DNA from: Babesia bovis T2Bo
Lineage: Eukaryota > Apicomplexa > Aconoidasida > Piroplasmida > Babesiidae
Assembly (NCBI RefSeq): GCF_000165395.2
Contig: NC_067396.1
Coordinates: forward strand, 248,001 to 312,000
Reading direction: 5' to 3'
DNA length: 64,000 bases
Shown here: positions 36,025 through 45,048 of the stretch, piece after piece
Layout of the letters: each line of letters starts with the position of its first letter
Position numbering within the stretch: position 1 is the first letter of the stretch
The notes under the pieces: generated by a model
Seen by the model: the letters and a program-made list of their open reading frames with translations, nothing else
What the model was told of the DNA's origin: nothing
The model's database searches: none
Translations under genes and position numbers: made by a program

Positions 36025-36350
36025 TGTAGATTCCACAATTAAATCTTTAAGGACATCGTGGATGTTCATAAATACACGTTAGGAGGATTCAGGTGGACAC
36101 GATTCCACTCTGCAAGTATCGCGCACAAGGGCCCTTAATCAGACCTCGGTGTGATATTGGCCTTTGAGCTTTGGTACTGCCGCATTTACGATACAAATTT
36201 AGTACTATTGTCGCCAAAATTTTAAAAACAGGGTCGATATCGTCGCCCTTTAATGGTTATGCCATTTTGGTTGCTAAGTTACAGCACCTCCAACGCGTCT
36301 TCTTAAGTGACGAGACTCTTCAACGCTCGTCACACATATAGTGTTTTATA

Positions 36351-36375
36351 TTTACTTATATAAAAAATATAAGTA
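36351..36375. repeat. Perfect hairpin upstream of the TSR gene
   Basis: Ten-base arms (TTACTTATAT, 36351-36360, and its complement at 36366-36375) flank an AAAAA loop. It ends about 60 bases before the TSR-repeat gene's ATG, so a role in its promoter or 5' leader is possible. Confidence 0.6.
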
Positions 36376-36437
36376 ATTTTCTACAATTTGGTGGAGCCGA
36401 CTGCCTAGAAGGTTGTTCACGGTTGGACATCTTCAAT

Positions 36438-39400
36438 ATGGCGCGCGAAAGACGTCATATCAGTTTAACAAAAATGTTGAACTTATTATCAGTAGCATTA
36501 GGTTGCTATTTTGCAGGTATGTTTATAATTACACTGGTGTACTTCAATAGGGCGTGGGAGTGTGTGATGTTAGTATCAATTCTACAAATATATACTTTAA
36601 ATGGGTAGTTGCGTATATCAACCTTTTACTGTGTGTTATATATATATATATATGGTATCATGCTGACATGATATACAGGGAAGCATGTTTATGCTTTTCG
36701 CACTGAATCATCCGTGGCTCGTCAACACGCTGCTGACAACAATGTAGAATTGGGTTCTATACAGGCATCTCTTAGACCTGACTCTAGTTTAGAGTCTACT
36801 CACACGTCAGCCGATATCGCTCCTCGTGGCAATGGTGGCCGTAGAAGCGGCGTCGACACTACACCTCAGCAGGACGTTCAGACTCTTATATCATACTACA
36901 ATGGTTTGGGCGGCAAGGGATTCACCAAGGACAATGCCCAGCAATGTTTAGAATGGGAACCATTGGCTAACTGTACGAAAAAACAGTTCCTCAGGTGTAT
37001 TAACCCTCCTGACTCAACACTCACTATGAAGTGCTTTAACGATAAGTGTGGTGACTGGTCACCATGGACTATCTGTAACAATGGTATTCAATACAGATAC
37101 CGCCCAGAATGTGACGGAGAGTACATTCAATACAAGAACTGCTCAGAGAAGAACTGGGTTGAATTTAAGGCAGAGCAAGAAGCCCTAGAAGCTGAGAGGA
37201 AGAGGCAAGAAGCCCTAGAAGCTGAGAGGAAGAGGCAGGAAGCCGAGGCTGAGAGGAAGAGACAGGAAGCCCTAGAAGCTGAGAGGAAGAGGCAAGAAGC
37301 CCTAGAAGCTGAGAGGAAGAGGCAGGAAGCTGAGGCTGAGAGGAAGAGGCAGGAAGCCCTAGAAGCTGAGAGGAAGAGGCAAGAAGCCCTAGAAGCTGAG
37401 AGGAAGAGGCAGGAAGCCGAGGCTGAGAGGAAGAGACAGGAAGCCCTAGAAGCTGAGAGGAAGAGGCAAGAAGCCCTAGAAGCTGAGAGGAAGAGGCAGG
37501 AAGCTGAGGCTGAGAGGAAGAGACAGGAAGCCCTAGAAGCTGAGAGGAAGAGGCAGGAAGCCCTAGAAGCTGAGAGGAAGAGGCAGGAAGCTGAGGCTGA
37601 GAGGAAGAGACAGGAAGCCCTAGAAGCTGAGAGGAAGAGACAGGAAGCCCTAGAAGCTGAGAGGAAGAGGCAGGAAGCCGAGGCTGAGAGGAAGAGACAG
37701 GAAGCCCTAGAAGCTGAGAGGAAGAGGCAAGAAGCCCTAGAAGCTGAGAGGAAGAGGCAGGAAGCTGAGGCTGAGAGGAAGAGGCAGGAAGCCCTAGAAG
37801 CTGAGAGGAAGAGGCAAGAAGCCCTAGAAGCTGAGAGGAAGAGGCAGGAAGCCGAGGCTGAGAGGAAGAGACAGGAAGCCCTAGAAGCTGAGAGGAAGAG
37901 GCAGGAAGCTGAGGCTGAGAGGAAGAGACAGGAAGCCCTAGAAGCTGAGAGGAAGAGGCAGGAAGCCCTAGAAGCTGAGAGGAAGAGGCAGGAAGCTGAG
38001 GCTGAGAGGAAGAGACAGGAAGCCCTAGAAGCTGAGAGGAAGAGACAGGAAGCCCTAGAAGCTGAGAGGAAGAGGCAGGAAGCTGAGGCTGAGAGGAAGA
38101 GACAGGAAGCCCTAGAAGCTGAGAGGAAGAGGCAGGAAGCCCTAGAAGCTGAGAGGAAGAGGCAGGAAGCTGAGGCTGAGAGGAAGAGACAGGAAGCCCT
38201 AGAAGCTGAGAGGAAGAGACAGGAAGCCCTAGAAGCTGAGAGGAAGAGGCAGGAAGCTGAGGCTGAGAGGAAGAGACAGGAAGCCCTAGAAGCTGAGAGG
38301 AAGAGACAGGAAGCCCTAGAAGCTGAGAGGAAGAGGCAGGAAGCTGAGGCTGAGAGGAAGAGGCAGGAAGCTGAGGCTGAGAGGAAGAGACAGGAAGCTG
38401 AGGCTGAGAGAAAGAGGCAAGAGGAAGCCGAGGCTGAGAGAAAGAGGCAAGAGGAAGCCGAGGCTGAGAGAAAGAGACAAGAGGAAGCCGAGGCTGAGAG
38501 AAAGAGACAAGAGGAAGCTGAGGCTGAGAGAAAGAGACAAGAGGAAGCTGAGGCTGAGAGAAAGAGACAAGAGGAAGCTGAGGCTGAGAGAAAGAGACAA
38601 GAGGAAGCTGAGGCTGAGAGAAAGAGGCAAGAGGAAGCTGAGGCTGAGAGAAAGAGGCAAGAGGAAGCTGAGGCTGAGAGAAAGAGACAAGAGGAAGCTG
38701 AGGCTGAGAGAAAGAGGCAAGAGGAAGCTGAGGCTGAGAGAAAGAGGCAAGAAGAAGAGGAGCAGGCTCGCATTGCTGCTGAAAGGAAGCAGCAAGAGGA
38801 AGAAGAAGCCCGTCAAGCCGCTGAAAGGAAGAGGCAAGAAGAGGAAAGGCAAAAGGAAGAACGTTTGGCTAAGGAAGCGCTTCAGAAACGCCTTGCTGAA
38901 GAGGCTGCACAGAAACGTTTGGAACAAATGAGACGCCAAGCAGAGGAGAAATTACGCAAAGAAAAAGAAGCTGAAATGAAGAGACAAGAGGAAGAGGAGC
39001 AGGCTCGCATTGCTGCTGAAAGGAAGCAGCAAGAGGAAGAGGAAGCCCGTCAAGCCGCTGAGAAGAAGCAGCAAGAGGAAGAGGCCGCCCGCCAAGAAGC
39101 CGAGAGGAAGAGGCAGCAAGAAGAAGAGGAAGCCCGTCAAGCCGCTGAGAAGAAGCAGCAAGAAGAAGAGGCCGCCCGCCAAGAAGCCGAGAGGAAGAGG
39201 CAGCAAGAAGAAGAGGAAGCCCGTCAAGCCGCTGAGAAGAAGCAGCAAGAGGAAGAGGCAGCCCGTAAAGAAGCAGAGGAACAGCTGGCAAATGAAAAGA
39301 GCAGAGTCTATGACGTAATTGAGTCCTCTGAAGTTCCTAGCTCTGTTTTACCCACCGATCAAGAATCCACTGATCGTGTAATGGACGGCGAACCAGATGA

Positions 39401-39671
39401 AGAAGAACAGGAAGAGAATGCAAGAAAGTCGTCGCGTAAATCGTTGGTTAAGCAAGCATCTGTTGGTCTCGCTGCTGTTATGTCCGTGGTTGTTGGTTCA
39501 TACATTTATTGCAAGTCCCCTGTGAGCGCTGGTTCCGCTATGGCCCCGGGTGTTTCTGAACAAGGTTTCGATGATCAATCATATTTGAACCACAGAAGTG
39601 ACGACGTAGAAACCAAGGTCGACTTTGATGAAAACTTCTGGTCGAACGCTGCCGATCAAAACAATGAGTAG
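36438..39671 (+). CDS. TSR-domain membrane protein with giant EAERKRQ repeats (TRAP-like layout)
   Basis: Exons 36438..36516 and 36679..39671; the 162-nt intron carries a (TA)n run. It encodes 1,023 residues. Signal peptide at 1-26 ([13 protein letters not shown]). A Ser/Asn-rich region follows, then a thrombospondin type 1-like module near 147-185 ([20 protein letters not shown]). Residues 190-900 are highly charged helical repeats. One membrane segment lies near 948-968 ([17 protein letters not shown]). The last 50 residues are acidic with a tryptophan near the end ([14 protein letters not shown]). TSR, membrane helix and an acidic Trp-bearing tail recall TRAP-family invasins linked to the gliding motor; no VWA domain is present. 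The repeats resemble the charged repeats described for the Babesia bigemina p200 antigen. Surface or micronemal placement is inferred. Confidence 0.82.
36637..36653. repeat. (TA)n tract within intron
   Basis: A 17-base TA run inside the only intron of the TSR-repeat gene, of the same type as those in the adjacent gene-free block. Confidence 0.85.
37166..38400 (+). repeat. Coding repeat array A (87-bp higher-order unit)
   Basis: In-frame tandem array. The higher-order unit is 29 residues: two copies of [10 protein letters not shown] plus one QEAEAERKR. About 12 full units and one shortened unit are visible, followed by three extra QEAEAERKR copies. Copies differ mainly by synonymous A/G changes (AAGAGG or AAGAGA; GCC or GCT), a sign of recent expansion and homogenisation. 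Confidence 0.92.
38401..38758 (+). repeat. Coding repeat array B (30-bp unit)
   Basis: About a dozen tandem copies of the 10-residue unit [10 protein letters not shown] directly follow array A. They are nearly identical at the DNA level apart from GCC/GCT and AGG/AGA alternation. Confidence 0.92.
39000..39290 (+). repeat. Coding repeat array C (87-bp unit)
   Basis: About three copies of a different 29-residue unit with the order [14 protein letters not shown] then [15 protein letters not shown]. It is separated from array B by about 240 bases of degenerate charged sequence. Confidence 0.88.
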
Positions 39672-40021
39672 ATTCGTACTTAACAATCGTGTGAAACAAG
39701 ATCGCAATCGATCAAATACTCTTTACCACACGTTACCCAGACAAACGTAGTCTTTAATGCAGTTATGTGTATATTGCACCTTTTGTAATCCCACGGTCGT
39801 TAACTTATTAGATGCTGTTGCAATTTACAATCGATGTGAAATTAATTTTCATGCAGCAAAGTTAATGTTACATATCATGAAATATTCAGCCATTGATGTA
39901 CTAACACAAATTAGTTCGTATGTGATATTTTTGAACATAGTGTACTAATGATTCTCCGCCTCGTGATGTTACATGACTTTCAATGGCATATATAAATTTG
40001 CAAATAAAATTCTGCCACAAA
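39672..40021. other. Spacer between the two TSR genes
   Basis: 350 bases between two same-strand genes. A 63-residue frame at 39757-39948 shows no features and is probably 3' untranslated sequence. Confidence 0.55.
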
Positions 40022-40482
40022 ATGTCGGCTGAAAACATTTACAACATTTCTCTACACAATGTTTTAACAGTGCGTAAGTAACAAATAAAGATAATTGATC
40101 GCATTCAGTGTTGTTCTCTATTATCTGTTATATACCTGATTCGGCACACCTTGAATCATGTTCCGACTGGTCAGAGTGGTCTGAAATTTCTCAAATTCGA
40201 AATGATTTCGTTATTGGATACGGGGAGCTTTCATCACTACCAGATGGGATATCAGATCCACATCAATGCCGTCATTTCAACCTTGAGCCTATTCCAGGTA
40301 AATGATGTTTTAGATAGTATATGCAAAAAATAAATTGACAAATAAGAGATTATATAAACACAGGTTTAACAAAACCGCGTGAACCAACGCGTATATCCGT
40401 GGCATTGGCAGGTGGCATGGTTTGTACCGTAGGCGTGGTAGCATCTGTGATTGCCACCTACTTTTACACAAGGCCTACCTAA
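40022..40482 (+). CDS. Small TSR-like single-pass membrane protein
   Basis: Three exons, 40022..40073, 40109..40297 and 40364..40482, with introns of 35 and 66 nt, all phase 1; 119 residues. Splicing builds a clean signal peptide (ISLHNVLTVLLFSIICYI). A CSDWSEWSE motif like the start of a thrombospondin type 1 repeat follows, with one more cysteine near residue 80. A membrane helix (VALAGGMVCTVGVVASVIATYF) and a tail of only five residues complete it. It lies 350 bases downstream of the long TSR-repeat protein and shares its order of signal peptide, WSxW motif and membrane helix, so the two could be related or co-expressed. The short tail lacks the acidic Trp motif. No closer family recognised. 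Confidence 0.75.
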
Positions 40483-40502
40483 ACCATCGCAGTGGTTTGA
40501 AT

Positions 40503-40894
40503 TTACTTTGAGTCTGAGCAAAGTTGAGAAGACTGTTCTGGTTTAGGGAGAGCCTTTCCGGTGAAGTAGTAGTTTGTGTGAAAGAGATAACCGAATGTGA
40601 AAACAGCCTGAAAAAATTAAACACTACATGGAAGTTATGTACCTGAAAGGTGAAAACCATGAATATAAATGTCTTGCGCAGAGGTGATGAGAATCCCGTT
40701 GACGCATGATTTGTAGTATAATAGTTTTCAATGTAGGATCCAAATGCCCTTTTATCAATTGCGCTATTCATTAATTTTTTAGTAGATATTACACCATTAA
40801 ATGGCTTCCTTGATGTATGCCCGCAATGAGCTGCTGTAACAAAACTCCTAGAGCATGGGACTTTTGCCGCGTTCAGTGAACACTTGACAATCAT
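40503..40894 (-). CDS. Small membrane protein, probably mitochondrial
   Basis: Two exons on the minus strand, 40643..40894 and 40503..40607, with a 35-nt intron (GTACAT...TTTCAG); 118 residues. The unspliced frame reads into sequence lacking protein character. Removing the intron gives a smooth continuation, MVFTFQ then AVFTFGYLFHTNYYF. The N-terminus (MIVKCSLNAAKVPCSRSF) is basic and amphipathic, like a mitochondrial presequence. One membrane segment lies near 75-97 and a short polar tail follows. The size and layout suit a small subunit of a respiratory complex, but I do not recognise it. Its stop codon lies 20 bases from the convergent stop of the small TSR gene. Confidence 0.6.
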
Positions 40895-41211
40895 TTTGTG
40901 TATATACAATATCACTATTATAAAAAAATATCGTTATGAAGAATATGGTGCCACGAATGCGAGTAAAGAGCTAATCCATCATATACTAACTATGTGCAAT
41001 GTACACTGTTTCAATGTAGTGCACGTAATGAAGCCGGTAAATTACTAGGTGACGTAAGACAAGTTGCAAAATTAAAGTCAGATCATATACTTCTAGAAAC
41101 GATACAGTGTTGTATGACTTTGGTGCACATTAAAAACTACCATTACGCGTGACATCAATGATGCATTCATGTCCCTATAACAACAACATAAAGACACCAA
41201 TAGAAAGGCAT
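40895..41211. other. Intergenic spacer
   Basis: 317 bases between two minus-strand genes. AT-rich; nothing supported apart from the presumed promoter of the small membrane protein gene. Confidence 0.55.
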
Positions 41212-41451
41212 TTACTCTTCGAAATACCTAAATATTAGTGGAATAATTACACACTTTATTACATCTCCATGTTTTTTCGTTGTTTGCGGATTCACAACAT
41301 AGGCAATCATAGAAATTGCCAATGGCACATAATAACACCAATGAGCATACCAATTGAATACAAATGACCACAATAAGATAACAATAATGCCACAACTTAT
41401 GAATAGAAAATCTGTTTCTTGTATAATTATGAAATAATAATGTGACATCAT
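41212..41451 (-). CDS. Small polytopic membrane protein
   Basis: A 79-residue frame with an ATG (MMSHYYF). Two strongly hydrophobic segments (FLFISCGIIVILLWSFVF and YYVPLAISMIAYVV) are followed by a polar Lys/Thr loop and a third weaker hydrophobic segment (VIKCVIIPLIF). Three closely spaced helices with a small cytosolic loop resemble the ER protein Asterix/PAT10, but the sequence similarity I can see is weak. The C-terminus might continue through an intron starting at a GTATTT near the end. It could also be chance, as the region is AT-rich. Confidence 0.4.
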   Translation of the reverse strand: MMSHYYFIIIQETDFLFISCGIIVILLWSFVFNWYAHWCYYVPLAISMIAYVVNPQTTKKHGDVIKCVIIPLIFRYFEE

Positions 41452-41738
41452 ATTAAGCTGACAAACATGATATACCCCTTGCTCGTGTACAATTTCACTA
41501 TATATGATTAAATATCCGCCATTAAATGAACGGAAAAGCAGTAACGTTTATTTGGACTGTCCGGTTTGTGGTGTGAGGATATAGACGCGCGCCGGGCGAC
41601 GTCTACGAATACGTTTCCTTGGGAGGATTTTTCATTCTTTATTGTTATGTTAGTCACAATTGTAAAGTAAGTCATTCACACAAGACATCGTATGGGTTTG
41701 GGTGTTGGAGTTGAATATCGCACAATCGGATTATCGCA

Positions 41739-42963
41739 ATGTCCAACACCTCTTACCGTGGTCGCGGAGGACGGCGATCTGCTAACCGCACACAAGAAAA
41801 CAACCTCTATGCAGATGTCGCTAAGGGTGAGTCTAAAAAACAGGGCAATGCGGCTGGTGGACCAGTTGCGTCTGGGTCGACGAACGTGTCTGGTAGCAAT
41901 CACCCGTCTAAGTCCTCACGCAAACACCACCAAGCAAACCAGGAAAATGATGGATCGAAGCAACAGAACAAGAATCATCGGGTTTTAAACGAGGAGGAGC
42001 TTGCTTCTTTCAGGACGTCATTTTGTACGAATCACCATCAAAACAAATGCCCCAATAGCGACTCGTGTGAAAAGAGCCATTGCCTAACTTGGCAACGTCG
42101 TAATCCATATGAGATATCTTATTGTCCTCAACTATGTCCTGAGATTCAATTCGTTAAGAAATCACGCAAAATGGTTTTATATCGCCGTTGTACCCGAGGT
42201 AAAAATTGCAACTTTGCTCATTCTAAGGAAGAGGAATTGTATCATCCCCTTGTCTACAAGACAAAGCAATGCTCGGCGTACCCAAAGTGTTCACGTTACT
42301 TTTGCCCTTTTGTTCATTTACCTTCTGAGATGCGTGATGTCACCGAGTTGAAGGCTTCTGGTTTGGTTGCACCGAATGGCTCCCAGTCTACACTAAGTAA
42401 GGAACCTCAACCACAACAGGACGGCGTGACCACTGAGCCTGTTCAAGAGGGGGACTACGTAGCTCCGGGGGCGGGTACCAAATCCGAAGAGGTGGTTGCA
42501 GGTATGTGGTATGAGCCTCCTAGCCTGTCTGCCATTTGCGGTTATGATGATGTAACCTTCAAGAATCTGTATGGGTATGGATGTGCGTCATTTGCACAAG
42601 TACCGACTGATGAATATGCTGCCGATTTTGATTTACAGAACTGTGTGGCATGGCAGCCTTTATCATCTGGTAATAACTTCGATGGTCCTCTGATGGACCA
42701 ATTTGTTGACTCTACTAGGTATGTGTGATTTTCATGATGGATGACTTTTTGTTAGGTATGGAGTCGGCGGCGATTTTGATCAAGTTGGCGAAAACCAACA
42801 ATTCACAGAGGGTCTGGGAGGTCAATTTGTACAATTTTCGGGTAATGATCTTGAAGATCAATTCGGTACACTTTCACTTCGGAAAACCCCCGAGGATACT
42901 TTAGAGAGTTACCCACTGAACGACATGTTGGTGAAATTTATGAGTGATATTGGGGACAAATAA
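41739..42963 (+). CDS. CCCH zinc-finger RNA-binding protein
   Basis: Exons 41739..42718 and 42756..42963, with a 37-nt intron; 395 residues. An RG- and Asn/Gln-rich N-terminus is followed by a Cys/His block at residues 90-205: [31 protein letters not shown] and [16 protein letters not shown]. The spacing resembles the arginine-rich tandem CCCH proteins of plants and the Unkempt group, which bind mRNA and control stability or translation. The C-terminal half is acidic and low in complexity and ends [11 protein letters not shown]. Only 28 bases separate its stop from the next ATG. Confidence 0.82.
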
Positions 42964-42991
42964 TAACATATTGACATTAATTTGTATAGTT

Positions 42992-43664
42992 ATGCGTAGT
43001 CGATATAATCGCACATTAGCTGGCTGCTGGAGCAGCGAGCAGATAGAGGAGTCTCTCAGGAGTCGGCAGGCAGAGCTGGACAGCGACCTTCCCAAAACTG
43101 CAGCGCGTATCAGATATCTTAAAAGAAAAATTTCAAAGCTCCAAAAGGCTCTAAATGATGGTACACCTGTAGGTGGCAATATCCTTCCGCAGAAACCTAA
43201 GAAACCCCTCCCTCGACGAATTAAAAATCGTCAAAATACAGATTCTTCGAGTGATAAAACTGTTGAATCATCAAAAAAACCCAAGAGAGTCAGGAAAACG
43301 TGTTTTAAGTGTATGTACTAAGTTAAATGCTGTATTGATTCTTAGGTCGTAAGCGCGGTCATACTCTACGAGAGTGCAGCGCAGCGGAAGTAGGCATATG
43401 CTTTCGATGCGGTTCTACTGATCATATACTTCGTGATTGTCAAGACCCAGACAACGTTAGTTACAGCCTATGAAGCGTCATTATCTGTAGGGAACTCTAC
43501 CATTCACATCGTGCTTTATTTGCAAAAAGAACGGACACATTGCTTCACAATGCCCGGATAATGACAAAGGTATATATCCCAATGGTGGATGCTGTTTTTT
43601 TTGTGGATCAGTAACTCATCTGAAGGCGATGTGCCCTGAGCGTAGGAAAAGCACTTCTAGATAG
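42992..43664 (+). CDS. Zinc-knuckle protein ZCCHC9-like
   Basis: Three exons, 42992..43310, 43346..43455 and 43491..43664, with two 35-nt introns; 200 residues. A basic, helical N-terminus precedes four CCHC knuckles: CFKCRKRGHTLREC, CFRCGSTDHILRDC, CFICKKNGHIASQC and CCFFCGSVTHLKAMC. The block SQCPDNDKGIYPNGG between knuckles 3 and 4 is diagnostic of the ZCCHC9/YNL255-neighbour family of nuclear RNA-binding proteins, linked to ribosomal RNA maturation. The first knuckle is split by the first intron, so the unspliced frame shows none. Confidence 0.88.
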
Positions 43665-43901
43665 GAGCACGACATATGCTATGTACACATTTGTCCCATA
43701 CGATCAAAATTCATACGACAATGACAAAAGCTTGGCTTAGCATAAATGTGTGATCTAAGCAATATTTCTATGTGTTGAACAAACACGACATCATGTGTAG
43801 TGACCCACCTACACACACATTGACGTGGTTCTAAATAGTCATACTTTTCATATAAGTAACATATTTTAAGTTACTTACGTTTTAATCACCATGATATAAC
43901 A

Positions 43902-45039
43902 ATGCGTGTTTCGTCGGCACCAATTGGACGCCTTTTATCGATATGTGTAAGTGGAATTCAAGATAAACGACATCACTTTCAGTTTATAAGCCTTATCTTC
44001 TTCGCCGTCTATACAATATATATAGAGGTTTGTAAATTCATATTGTATAAAGCAACGTGTCTGCAGTTTGTGTGTATGCCTTACTTCCAGTTTGACGTGG
44101 ATGTTCAATACCGGCGTCTTAGTTTGCAATATGAGGGATTAAGAGAACTTGTGAACTGTAAGTAGTTTTAAGTAATCAACACACGTTCGCAGTTCATTTC
44201 TTAGTGTTGATGTTACTTTGGTCTTTTATTACGACTGCTATAACAGACCCAGGTTACATACCCGGTAAGTGTTTAGTAGATTGATAATCTTTATGTTCCA
44301 CAGATAAATGGAAAGCTGATAACACTGCTATATATAACTGTAAAGAGCGCAATGAAAACGGTATATAATTGTTACTTGTGCTTTTTATGCTCCTCAGGCG
44401 AACTTAGATATTGTGAATATGAAGATTGTTACAAGCCTGATCGTGCCCACTACTGCCGACAACTTGGGAGGAATGTTCTGAAAATGGACCATTACTGTCA
44501 TTGGGTTTGTTATAATCTGTGTTATAATAATGTTTCCCTAGATGGCTAACTGCATTGGATTTTACAATTACAAGTTCTTTTTTCTTACGTTATTCTATAC
44601 AAACGTTGGGAGTTTCTACATACTGAGAAACATATATGCAACCTTTTGCCAATCTTATATCGATCCCAACGCCTCGTTTAACCAACTGTTTTATTTGGCA
44701 TTAATCAGCACGGTTCTTGTCGTAATCATCTTGTAAGTTAGTCTATCCTGAGAAAATCACAACTACAGAGTATTGCTACCTTTTATGTGCTTTCACTTGT
44801 GGTATGTTGTGGATTCACATATCATATCGTTACTTAGGCTGATTTCGATAAACAAGACGACTATCGAGTTTTGTGAATTTACTCCATCTGGGTCATACAA
44901 CTACAACCTCGGGACTTTGGAAAATTTCAAAGCCGTATTTGGAAGCAATCCTCTGTACTGGTTCATACCCTGTGGTTCCCCAATAGGCGACGGACTGAAT
45001 TACCCGGATGGTATAAAGTACTGCACCTTTATCGCTTGA
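43902..45039 (+). CDS. DHHC-type protein S-acyltransferase (DHYC variant)
   Basis: Eight exons: 43902..43946, 43983..44027, 44067..44157, 44193..44264, 44304..44360, 44398..44504, 44542..44732 and 44769..45039. Introns are 36, 39, 35, 39, 37, 37 and 36 nt; 292 residues. The enzyme palmitoylates membrane proteins. The cysteine-rich domain reads CEYEDCYKPDRAHYCRQLGR, then MDHYCHW, then MANCIGFYNYKFF after a splice, so the catalytic motif is DHYC as in yeast Akr1 and Pfa5. TTDPGYIP before it matches the family DPG motif. Four membrane helices are expected. The first two introns are multiples of three with no in-frame stop, so unspliced reading is also open; helix quality and splice signals favour removal. 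Confidence 0.88.
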
Positions 45040-45048
45040 TTAGTAAAA

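Larger units (their letters stand above)
29943..36437. other. Gene-free AT-rich block, candidate centromere
   Basis: About 6.5 kb without a credible gene. Three hand-counted 60-base lines (30241, 33241, 34081) average about 26% G+C, against 38% in a sample line from the large coding exon. It contains (TA)n tracts at 30498-30519, 33647-33665, 33771-33785 and 34824-34840, an A10/T9 pair near 31212-31254, and a perfect 21-bp inverted repeat at 32736-32781. The small frames (for example 32435-32698 minus, 32887-33195 plus, 34082-34339 minus) have no protein-like features. The last 500 bases, from about 35,870, are richer in G+C and carry hairpins. The calling as centromere rests on size, composition and contrast with the compact flanks. 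Confidence 0.5.

Noticed and set aside
37127..38773. A 548-codon open frame on the minus strand across the repeats (CLFLSASAS repeats)
   Set aside because: It is the antisense shadow of the EAERKRQ coding repeats; it lacks a signal, domains and splice logic, while the plus strand has signal peptide, TSR and membrane helix.
37166..39290. Regular repeats that could be mistaken for a CRISPR array or satellite
   Set aside because: There are no unique spacers; the repeats are in-frame coding and vary synonymously.
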